Positions 9,389 to 19,199 of a stretch of 64,000 nt of DNA are shown here, piece after piece. The stretch comes from Trissonchulus latispiculum. Lineage: Eukaryota; Nematoda; Enoplea; Enoplida; Ironidae. Position numbers and translations under genes: made by a program. The number at the start of each line of letters is the position of its first letter. The first letter of the stretch is position 1. The notes beneath the pieces are model-generated. The model saw only the letters and a program-made list of their open reading frames with translations. It had not been told where the DNA came from and made no database searches. The stretch covers positions 1-64,000 of the forward strand of contig JASAND010007804.1 in NCBI GenBank assembly GCA_030248195.1, in the 5' to 3' direction.

Positions 9389-9712
9389 TTTTTGTTTTTG
9401 TGTTTTTTTTGTGTTGTTTGGTTTGTTTGTTTTTTTTTCGGGGTGTGTGTTTTTTTTGTTTGGGGTGGTTTGGGTGTGGTGTTTTTTTTTTTTTTTTTTT
9501 TGTTTTTTGGTCATTTTTTGTTTTCGTGTGGGAAAATAAATTTTTTTTTTTTTTTGTTGTGGTTTTTTTTGTTTTTAGGGGTGAATGGGTAATTTTTTTT
9601 TTTTTAATATTTTATTTTTTGTTGTGGTTTTTTTGGGGGGGGGGTGGGGGGGTGGGTGGGGGGGGGTTTTGTTGTTTGGGGGGGTTGTGTGTGGGGGGGG
9701 GGTTGAATTTTA
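9055..9712. repeat. G/T-only low-complexity block, probable assembly artefact
   Basis: From about 9100 to 9710 the + strand is almost entirely G and T, with long T runs (up to about 28) and G runs, and almost no A or C. Long open frames exist here only because the sequence has few stop codons; their translations are Phe/Gly/Val/Leu runs. Such strand-biased noise is typical of poorly resolved long-read consensus, but a real keto-rich satellite with quadruplex-forming potential cannot be excluded. Confidence 0.75.
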
Positions 9713-12605
9713 CAAAATTAAATCTTGCAACGCAGTTCACTCACAAAATCAGTAAATTTGAGGTTCGCCAACTGTCGGACACTGGCCGGCTGCAATACGT
9801 AAAGCATGGCTGGCCAAGGTAGGAAGGCCCGCGTAGGTTCGAACCCTCGCAGCGCCAATACTTTTGGAAACCAACCAAACTGGTAGTCCAGAGAAAGTGG
9901 GACAACTGAACTTTGGCAAAAAGTTACGTTGTAAGTTTAAAAACAAGTTTAGAACATAATATTCTAACAGCCAAATTGCAACTGGCTGAGTCTTTCTCGG
10001 CTAAATGGCCAATGGTTTGTTTAAGTTGGCCAGCCATTCGCTGGCAGTTCGGTGTCCTAGTCTTTCTATTATTATGTAACTCTTTTTATTATGATGATTC
10101 TATTCACACAGACAAGATCCATTTTAGTCTTGATTGTTTTACTCTGCAAAATTAATCACAGTGAGTTGGGATGTTTTGGTTTCTCGGAATTCACGGGTTT
10201 TCGCATCACCTGAGCTGTTTCTTCAAAACTTTCATACCGCAGTTACTGATGTAAATACTGCACTTTGGCAGTACTTCCACGCTGTGAGTTTGCCCAGCGG
10301 TAATTTTGAGTTCATGCATTCCGGCATGCTCTAACCATCAGTTATTGTTGCTTTAACAACTAATCCTACAGAATATTTATTGTATTTATTTATTTTATTT
10401 AGGCAAATTATATATCATCGCACAACTACATATGCCCTGTATCCTGCTCGCAACATCAAGGTGAGATGTGGCTCCATTTTTAAAAACTTGAAGTAAATAG
10501 TTACAGTTGAAGCGGAAGCTTAATTCTAAATATTTTGAACGTTTTCCACTGAGCTTTTGTCGAAACATTCGCAACTTATCATCTGAGTATGTCGATTATT
10601 TATTATTATATACTTCCATTAAGCTAACTCTGCCTCCCTCTAGCCTTTGCTATAGATGGCCGTTCCGACCACGATTTTGCACCAGGGGGCTAGGGTGAAG
10701 CATTGACTGAGCTGGGGTTTTGACCGTCGTCCTGTGGCATGAGAAACTACTCGACACGGTGCTGTTGCAAACCGCCAAGCTTGAAAATAGCAGAAATCGC
10801 TTTAGCTGTAGCCTTCAAGAGCTGCCGTTGGGTGGGGATGAAAAGTCGCAAATATGACCGAATTTTCAAAGATTATGAAATTTGAGGTACGAAGGTCGAA
10901 ACAGGCTAAATGTCGCTAAAACCCACCCTCATATTTTGACTATTTGTGAACAATATGGGACTCAAATGAAAGCTCCAGTTTAGGAAAGCAAACGCCAACA
11001 CTGGATTATTCAAATATATGCTTTGGAAGTTATCCAAATAGATAGAGGAATCAGCGGTAACCCGTCCTAGCTACTTTTCTATTTTCTATTGCACTGAAGG
11101 AATTCTATTGTTGAGATCAGTAAAAATGGAAGAGCAACGTTGGCCATACCTTCTGGACACGACTTACTCATGTCAGTGCGAATGTCATTGGTTGTTTGTT
11201 TGTTATAGTGGAGTCATGACACGAACTCGACCAAACCAGTGAAATCGTACGTTTCTCGTCGTTATGTATATTTCTTTATTGGCATTTTTTAAAATTTAAA
11301 TCCAATTCATTATAAATTCCTTTTATGGAAACTCAGCCATAAAGTTGCAAGAGCAATGCATTGACCAACCGGGATTTTGCGTACTGAAGCAATTTCGGCA
11401 AAGCCTCGGGTGAACCAAGTCTGGTATTAAATTTTACTCACGTGAAAGGGCACAAAATCCGCTTTTAAATGATATGTCTTCTGTACGTGATTTCTATCAC
11501 ACGTTACAGATGGTTTTACATATGGCTGATTTACGGTGACCATTTGCACAAGCAAATGTAATGTAAAATCATTTTAAACAAATATTAAATCTATTGGGGT
11601 TTAGAGGTTGTTATTTGCGTTATATATGTGTAAGTAAAAACACTATGCAGCTGACTGAAAGCATAGCGAATTTTTAAAACTAAAGCAAGCAATTAAAAGT
11701 TGCAAATACTTTGTTTTTGATATTTTCGTAACTGCATCTACGAAAATGGACCAAAATGGACCAAATTTTGCAGATATGTTTTATGTCTGCATACGCTCAG
11801 GCCGTTTTCTTTGTTTTTGGAAGAAACGTAGCAGTTGGCAAGATATAGAATTTACAATATTTCAAAATAAACCAAAAAATCTAAAAAGCACTTTTACGAA
11901 AAACTAAAGAACGGACTGAGCGTAACAAAGCTTGCGTGCAAAATTTCACAGGGATTTATTAAGGATTGAAGGAGATATTTAAATTCAAAGCTTTAAATAT
12001 GTTTCATCTTGTGTGGACTGCAAGCCAGCTCCCGTAACGTAGTAGCACAGCTGATTTGATGCGCCACATAATAAAGAACAAATGTGCCAAGATTGAAGCT
12101 GGTTCATTACGTTTTTAGCTCACAGTATCTGTTCAAAGTTCACCCCTGTAGTGGTACTACTGACTACCGCCTTAAGAAACACTAATGGCCGATGCATTTA
12201 TTCTTGTACTCAGTTAGCCATTGCGTAAAATTACATATACAGGCCTGTAGAATTGTAGAAGCGTAGGCCTGCGACTACAAGATTACAATTCATCAGTTTC
12301 ATAAAGCAACTGTGAACCAGATATAATTCTATAAGCGTAGAACTAGCTACGAACTTAATTCCTCAGGCTTGTAAGCTGTAACTACAATTATGGCATGCGC
12401 AACTACAATTGTTGGAATTCAAGCTACGACTGTAAAAGATGTACTATAAAATGTATAATATTAATATGTTGCAGGACTTATTCTCTTATTGATATTTATT
12501 ATATCGATGAGTCAGTGGTTATTTATCAGGAATCACTGAAGGAAACAGTGAGAGCAGCGCTTACAATTTGTTAAGCAGACTTTTGTATTTGTTTGTCAAA
12601 CCAAT
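9713..12605. other. Intergenic DNA, no gene recognised
   Basis: Both strands have only short ORFs without recognisable domains. A tRNA B-box-like GGTTCGAACC at about 9834-9843 suggests a decayed SINE. The stretch 10620-11100 is somewhat GC-richer but shows no reading frame. Around 12240-12430 short direct and inverted repeats of a CTACAATT-type word recur. Nothing else can be supported. Confidence 0.5.
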
Positions 12606-12735
12606 TAATGTATGAAAGAAAGTTGCACACCGCCACGCACCAGACAAATTTTGCATTTGGTGTGTCTCAAACCCGCGGCCTCCTACACGAAGCGCATACG
12701 CTCTAACCAATAGAGCCGCAGGTGCTTTAGTGGAA
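12606..12735 (-). repeat. tRNA-derived SINE, family 2 (copy A)
   Basis: Read on the minus strand it contains GGCTCTATTGGTTAGAGCG, a tRNA D-arm/A-box, and a degenerate T-arm/B-box (GGGTTTGAGAC), followed by a tail ending in GTTGCACAC... The same tail word (GAAAGTTGCACAC read on +) and the same CGCTCTAACCAA D-arm remnant occur at 40367-40460, defining a family. It cannot fold as a functional tRNA. Confidence 0.55.
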
Positions 12736-12934
12736 ACAGCTTTCAACATAAATTCGAATCCAATGTGTACAACTTTCATCGCAAAAGATTGTCAATTTTA
12801 GGGCCCGAACATGACAAAAAGTGGTTACTAGGGCATTCGTTCAGCGCGGGATTGTTTGGATTGCTACAATGAAAACGGTTTATGCTTAATATCCTGGCCC
12901 ATATAAATTACAGTGAAAATATAACAAGTGTAAG

Positions 12935-13905
12935 TTGTAGCACTGCCAGCAGTGCTCTCAGAGATTTGTACGCACACTAGCAGGCGAAGCTCCGAGTGAA
13001 GGGCAGGAGTGCACTTCATGGGGGCTTCGCCTGCAAGTGAGCTCACAAATTTCTGTGAACACAGCAAGCAGTGCTACAACTGGCTTGTAATATGGCTCAC
13101 AAATATAGAAGACTTTTTGTCTTCTGTATGTCATATCTTGAAAGACTGAAATATCTTCTGAAATTTCAGTCGTCTATGTGTATCCAACCTAATTTGCATA
13201 GTTCTTTTGGCGGAAAGTCTATAAGCAGGACAAATTCTGGATTCATGCAGTCAGTTTTACTGGCTGTCAGCAGCCTCGCTGCATACTCCGAAAGGAGAGC
13301 AGCGAAGGCTAACCGTGCAGTACAATTGTACTGCATGGTGTAGCGTGTAATTCAATTGTACGCACGCGGTTGTAGCATGGTTTGGTTACACTGAGCCATG
13401 TTACAACGGTTGTTGTAACATGGCTCAGTTTAGCCGATCCATGTTACAACTGAATGAGTGCAATTGAATTGCTTGCAACACCGTGCAGTCCAATTGCACT
13501 CCACGGTAGGCGGTCGCTGCTGTCCTGACGGAGTATGCAGCGAGGCTGCTGACAGCACTGGAGTGACTGCACTGATCAAAAATTTCTTCCCCTTATATAT
13601 ATACTTTTTGCGTTTTGCCATCATAAATATGCAAATTAGTTGGATAGTGCACAAGCCCCTAAAATTGGAGAAAACATTGGAGAAAACAAAACAAAACATG
13701 ACATACAGAAGACTAAAGACTTCGTGATTTTTGAGACCTGTCAGAGTCTAGTTGTCGCACTGCTCACTGCTCATAGAAATTTGCGAGCTCACTGGCAGGC
13801 AAAGCCGACGTGAAGGGCGCACTCGTGCCCTTCACTCGGAGCTTCGCCTGCTAGTGTGCATACAAATCTCTGAGAGCACTGCTGGCATTGCTACAACTTA
13901 TTATC
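12935..13905. repeat. Foldback element with nested palindromes (about 970 bp)
   Basis: The left arm (about 12935-13078) and right arm (about 13753-13905) are inverted copies sharing words such as CTAGCAGGCGAAGCTCCGAG and GAGCACTGCTGGCA. Inside lie further inverted pairs: GCAGCCTCGCTGCATACTCC near 13270 against its complement near 13530, AGAAGAC words near 13108 and 13705, and perfect palindromes around 13320 and 13400 (GAGCCATGTTACAAC and its complement). No transposase frame is seen. This is the architecture of a non-autonomous foldback/MITE. Confidence 0.75.
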
Positions 13906-14283
13906 AAAAATAAGTTCCACTTGTGCTGATATGACGAAATGGCGGTTTATAACGATTTTAGGTTATCGTTCATATCGTATGTCTGCAAACCGTGACAATC
14001 AGATATCCTTACAATCGGCTCAGTTAATACTAACTGTAGACTGCTATGACTTATTGATCATGCAGCTTGCATTTCACTTAGACTTAAATTATGGCGGTTT
14101 TAAAGAGTTCTTTTGTTTCACAATATTAGGCGATACTCGTTCAATGATTAGGCGTGACGGCTGTCCCTGCTTTAGTTTACCATAAATTGTTTGACGTCGC
14201 CTACCCGCTAAACCTACTGAAAGACTTTGCACGTATTTGTAGAATCAAGCATATTTGAGAATTTCAGTTTTGTTTATTTTCAG
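13906..14283. other. Presumed intron or upstream DNA of the DEG/ENaC-like exon
   Basis: No earlier exon of the channel can be recognised. The interval ends with a good acceptor (TTTATTTTCAG, ending at 14283). Confidence 0.35.
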
Positions 14284-14412
14284 CTTACGACAATGATCAG
14301 TGACTTGGGCAATCTAATTGGTGTGATTTGTGGTATGTCAATACTTGGCATTATAGAAATCCTAATGGAATTGTTTATGTTTGTGTTTGGACGATCGCAT
14401 CAACAAACATAA
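14284..14412 (+). CDS. Last exon of a DEG/ENaC-like sodium channel (TM2 region), partial
   Basis: After an acceptor TTTATTTTCAG the exon encodes 42 residues and a TAA: MISDLGNLIGVICGMSILGI then IEILMELFMFVFGRS. An acidic Ser-Asp-hydrophobic-Gly start, a small-residue GxS-type filter (CGMS) and an Ile-Glu at the inner end of the helix is the signature of the second transmembrane segment of degenerin/ENaC/ASIC channels. A canonical polyadenylation signal lies 160 bases downstream, as expected for a terminal exon. The cysteine-rich ectodomain exons were not found on the + strand upstream, where repeats dominate. So this is either the 3' end of a gene with long introns or an orphan remnant. The family call rests on a short segment. 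Confidence 0.5.
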   Translation, partial: LTTMISDLGNLIGVICGMSILGIIEILMELFMFVFGRSHQQT

Positions 14413-14571
14413 GCCAATGGGACTGCTACAGTGGTCCTGAAATACAACTGTATGTACTCATGTAATACGTAGTCTATATTTAAAACGATTTTGCATGTTC
14501 CTGGTACTATTCTCACAACTAAAGAATTAGCAGATGTAAATAACCTGTATTTGTATTTGATTATGGATGTC

Positions 14572-14577
14572 AATAAA
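14572..14577 (+). terminator. AATAAA polyadenylation signal of the DEG/ENaC-like exon
   Basis: AATAAA within TGTCAATAAAAGC, 160 bases after the TAA at 14410-14412. Confidence 0.45.
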
Positions 14578-14763
14578 AGCTTCCTCAGCATTGCAGCATA
14601 TCAGAGAAGTTATGTGAAATATAACAGTAAAAATTACAAAATGTACAAGTGATAAAATACAGGCACCACAAGATTAGATAGGTAGGTCCAGTTAGTTCAC
14701 GATATATTAAAGTGAATATTGAGTCCAATAGACGAAAAGTTGCTTGCGTTAATGTTTGTGCTA

Positions 14764-16237
14764 TTATCTTCTTGTAGCTGTAAATGTTACGACACGCGTC
14801 TCACTAGGGCCTTTTTCTTTTATGCAACAGAACTGAATTAATGCTGTCTTAAAATCTTGATTATAAAATGCGAGCAAAGCAACGTTTAGGGGACCACATA
14901 AAATCGAAAGTATAAATGTTATTTGAGTAAACTCTGTTCCTTTCGGATAAAAGGTCACGTCAAAGAACTTTGACAGCATCAAAATGGTTTTGTTCACCGT
15001 TATGAACGTAAAGTTAATAATAGTAACAGCAAAGAAATATTTTGTAATTTTTTGATGAATGAAAAATTGACTATGATGGGACCGATCTGATGCAAATTTG
15101 GCGGTTCTTAGAGATGTCCACGTCGTTGCAACACACATTCCTACAAAACCCACCCAACCACAGGCTGACTGGAACACTGCAAACCACCTAGCAAAGGTAG
15201 GGGTAAAAGTTGCACTAATTCGACATCCTAAGCTACTCTTTCCGAAATTTATACCAGTAGCCAATACACAAACCCATGCACCACAGTAACCACATAGAAC
15301 AATAGTAGTGGCTAAGATAACAAGCGAATATGAGTAACGTATGGACTGCTGCCAATACCAGACAAATGCAAAGATGGCAAGACAGCGATCCAGGCCAATC
15401 AGCATAATGAAAGTAGGATTTGCCATGTGTCCAAATATCATAAAGTGGCTACCTGGCATGCGTAAACATTCCTGGAACGTTCTGTATGGCGGTTGATTAT
15501 CATCACTATCAGTAAAAATATCAACCAAAGTCTGCGTTGCCAGCATTCCTCGACCAAGCCCAGCAATCATATCTCCTATGGTTACACCTAAACCAGTCAA
15601 CTATATTGTAAAAAAGCTTATTTTTGCAAGACCTTGCTGAATTATTAGTTCATAGTAAACTACATCGATATCCTTGTGTTGTTTGAGTAACCGCTATTTC
15701 GGTTGTTTCTCAGACCTAATCTGCAGTATCAAGATTCCATAAAGCATACTCAAAATTATGCTAAAATTGACAACAAGTTATTTTCATTTTTATCAGGCAG
15801 TTTACAGTAAGAGAAATGTTGTCACAAAACCTTTTACTTCCATAGATATTTATCATCTATAGTGACCGATACTTGCAAGCAGTGTTGTTTCCGTGAAGTT
15901 GTCTTGCTCAGCTATTGCTACAGACGGGTTATATAAAGAACACATATACATTATATATAACACTGTACCAACAGCGTCCTCGGGCTTAATAAGTGATAAA
16001 ATTTATCTTACCGCATATTATAATCATATCTTTCGATTTCATCAATGTTGGCCGAAAGCTGATTGATAAGGTAGCGATCAAACTAATAAATGTTGCAAAT
16101 ACTGACGCCAGCACTTGACTCGAAAAAATGGAAATATTCAGATATCTTATTGAAGTTACAGAATGGTTGCTCATATTAAACTGGCTGTCAGACATTTCTG
16201 AAATAGGTAATATCAAAAAAGTCAGGTCCACTAACAA
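14764..16237 (-). CDS. Rhodopsin-like seven-transmembrane receptor, two exons (16237/16195-16012 and 15587-14764)
   Basis: Exon 1 (minus strand) may start at 16237, or at the inner ATG 16195, which gives an N-terminus with N-glycosylation sites (NMS, NHS) and fits an extracellular tail. TM1 is VLASVFATFISLIATLSISF. A donor GTAAGA follows 16012 in phase 1. The acceptor at 15588 (TTTAG) joins in phase, giving the codon for Gly at the start of TM2. Exon 2 carries TM2-TM7: a Cys in extracellular loop 1 (ECLRMPG), TM3 ending LDRCLAIF (in the DRY position), a Cys in loop 2 (SLGCRIS), and TM7 CGPLNVALLAFYNQDF, where PLNVALLAFY stands in for NPxxY. The divergent motifs recall nematode chemoreceptor-type receptors (srsx-like), but ligand and subfamily are unknown. 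Confidence 0.7.
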
Positions 16238-16432
16238 AAGCTAATTAGACTCAAGTGACCAGAAAGCCTCACAGAGTTAGTTCAGTATGAACTAAGCATC
16301 ATTCTTATTTCTATGGACCACCCAGTGTTTCGACGTCTAGGAAGACTTCGTTCCAAACTACATTCTCCAATTGAAATGTTTGACAGTTCCTGTATCTACC
16401 TGTATCCTGTAGCGAAAGCGTCTTCTAACATG

Positions 16433-16583
16433 TCACTACAGTTTGGGAACGAATTCAAACTTAAGCTTGGTTCGATTGTGCCTAGGTGGCTCAATCGGTA
16501 GAGCGTTGGCCTAGATCGCCAAAGGTTGTGGGTTCGATCCCCACCTGAGGCCCGAATTTTTCGGGTCGGAGGTGCTGTAGTGA
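16433..16583 (+). repeat. tRNA-derived SINE, family 1 (copy A), with CACTACAG/CTGTAGTG ends
   Basis: A 72-base tRNA-like core at 16480-16551 has an acceptor GCCTAGG...CTGAGGC, a D-arm GGCTCAATCGGTAGAGC, an anticodon stem TTGGC/GCCAA around CTAGATC, and a perfect T-arm GTGGGTTCGATCCCCAC. The loop would give anticodon AGA, but a serine tRNA should have a long variable arm, which is absent, so this is a SINE head. The whole unit is bounded by TCACTACAG and its inverse CTGTAGTGA. The inverted copy at 19738-19888 has the same limits. Confidence 0.75.
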
Positions 16584-19199
16584 CAATGTTAGTTTCGTTC
16601 GTTCTTTCATTTGATGCAATTGGTTTTGGTTGATCTAAGCAACATTCTCAAATATCATATTTCGAAACATACTTCGAGACAACGTTTACAAGTTTCCGCA
16701 CAAACTTTTCGTACTGTGACTTGTAATATGACATATATATTCAAATTAGCTCTTTTAGATAATTTAACTCAACTCCAGCTTGGCTAACTCGTTTTCATGA
16801 AAGGGGTCGACTTAAATTTAACTAGTTTAACTTCGCTGAACAATTCTTCAAAAAAGCCTCTATTACTACGTATTGTTCAACATGCTAGCTGCCAGATATA
16901 GCCATGCCAGAGAAGCCGCGGCAGGCAGAGAAGGAATACAAAGTTTGTTACCTTTTTAACTTTCAATAGCTCATTAACAACAGCGACAATTATAGTTTTT
17001 GGTATTTTCTATTATGATTTAGCCAAGTTTCAATTTGATTAGTTGTGTTTCCTCGCATCAACCTTATAAACTGTTATTCAGCAAGCTGGTACAATCAAAA
17101 TGCAATACAGTTTTAGTGTTTATGAGGAAAAACGACTAGTGTGAATCCGAAATATGCAATTAAACAAGGGCCTTCAAGGCCTTATTAATTTCAAATGGCT
17201 ATTCACGGGAGATGCGCTTGTGCCATTGAAAATACTTTTTGATAAAATTCTAATAATCTCCTTAGGCGACTTAGCTTTGATATGGATGGACAGCAGACAG
17301 GATAGAGAATGTTTTGGGTTTAAAATCGATGTTACTTTATTGTAAACCAAAAAGCCATGAAACTTTGGAGCAAAAAAGGGAAAGAAAGAGAAAACTTTGG
17401 ACAGAACAAGCCAAAATTATAAAACTGTAACTGTATTTAGAACATGGTTAAGGTCAACAAAAGCCTGGTTTTGAAAATTAGCCAAGATTCTTTCGTGCAT
17501 AATTAGTCCGAGTAACGTAGCCGACAGACTAAGATGAGATCAAATTTAAATTAGGTTTAAATCAAGTTTGCACAGCAAGAAAAATTTTGGCAAATTAGCA
17601 GGACAGCCATCATCAGAAAACAACTGAAAACAACTTTTTGTTCTTAACATAGACTTCAAGTTTTGGTTTATATTCATAAAACTAGAAATAGACTGTAACC
17701 TTCCTTCTGTGTATTCAACTGGTGTCTTCCTGAAGCCTTTGCGGACTTAAGAACGTCTCTCATACTCACTAAAATTTGTTTGTTTGCTTTTACTAGATTC
17801 TGTATTTTCTAAAATGAATGAGCTTAAAAGAGGTCCAGAAAATGCGTCTGAAATACGTCATCGGACTGGAAGTTAAGAAGAAAAGGCCGGACCTTGACCA
17901 GGTTGCATAAAACTTTACCGGATGAGGGATACATTGAAAAATATTCTCATGAGGCAATTTGGGTTTTTTCAGAAGCGAACAGCTGCAAATGAAAAAACGG
18001 TTGAAAGAAAGATGTGTCACTACATCACCTCAAACTCGAAAAATTCTGGTCTGAGGTGGGAAGATTTTAGTTTAACAACTATAAGGGGAGGGCCGCAAAA
18101 ACTCACGCTGCTTGCTCTTGCTACAGCTCACGCTGCAGCTATGATTCGATTTACTCACTCAATGAAGAAGTAGAAAGACGATTAGGCAACTGAAAACTAC
18201 GAACCGTAGCAGAAACATTGCATATCTCAAACTAAGCCTAACCTGTTGCAACAACCGGCTGCAAGAAAGGTATCATTTCATCTAACGATGTTAACACAAA
18301 GCATTTTTTCTATTTTTTCAGACTTTTCTTGGAAGTTAAACTTCCTACTATCCCAACTTCACGTTGGCGTCTAACAACTTGCACCTAGTAATGGTTTGTC
18401 CAAGATCGCCATTTTACACCTACTTATACAAAAATTTAGATATATTGGATATTGGATATTGGATATTGGATATTGGATTTGGATATATTATATTGGATAA
18501 AAAAACTGGGGTAGGCTAGGGGCTGTAAATTTTATTAGATCGAAAACGGCGCACGGTCACATTGCCAAATTTCAAACTTTGAGCTGTTATAGCTGAAGAA
18601 GGAAGCAACGCTCGAAAGCCGGAATACTTTTAATATTTAGCACTAGTAACAGATAACATTTATGGCAAAACGTTTCAGAATTGGTCAAATCGTTAATCCA
18701 TCAGAAGCTGAAAAAACCTTTTTGAAAAATCCCATTTTTTGCACCAAAATTCGTACTTTAGCGTCCCGCCAAAAACGGTGAATATGAGATACTGTTGCCC
18801 ACCCTAAACTTTTTTACTTCGATTTACACTAACTATTCTGCGCATTGAGAAGCTTTGAGACTAAGAAATTTGAAATATTTGTAAATAAGTATCTTTCTCT
18901 GAGCAATATTGGCCTTGAAAACAAAACTTCAGTTTCATTCAAAGTCCTAACAGTGTTCAAATTCCAATTTTCGGTGAACAAGCAACGCACTTCAACATCT
19001 TGAGGAGCCAAAACCAATAGTGTTTTTGAAATTCTAAAACCTCTGCCCAAATATGAGGCTTCGAGAGGACGAAATTTAATTGTTGATGTTGCTTTAATAT
19101 TTGAATTTCCAAAATTTCAAGGTCCACCAATTTTACAAAACCCGTCCTACTGAAAACCGCTGTCAGTTTCGCTAAAATTGTTTCTCAGTTTCAAAGAAA
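16584..19199. other. Intergenic DNA with decayed SINE material, no gene
   Basis: ORFs are short and unrecognised. At 18017-18062 a decayed copy of the family 1 SINE end is visible (CACTACATCACCT... with AAAAATTCTGG). The rest is AT-rich. The promoter of the cholinesterase-like gene should lie at the right end, but no motif is clear. Confidence 0.45.
18436..18500. repeat. Microsatellite, GGATATT unit
   Basis: About eight units of TTGGATA/GGATATT with minor variants. Confidence 0.85.

Noticed and set aside
9038..9514. Lys/Thr/Pro-rich minus strand ORF (158 codons)
   Set aside because: Mirror image of the same G/T block; no domain and no believable start.
8899..9822. Long + strand open frame (307 codons) and overlapping frames through the G/T block
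   Set aside because: Translations are Phe/Gly/Val/Leu homopolymers created by absence of stop codons in a low-complexity, probably artefactual sequence.
16480..16551. Functional tRNA gene (anticodon AGA)
   Set aside because: Good cloverleaf, but no long variable arm as required for serine, and an almost identical copy sits in the same bounded repeat at 19738-19888; it is a SINE head.
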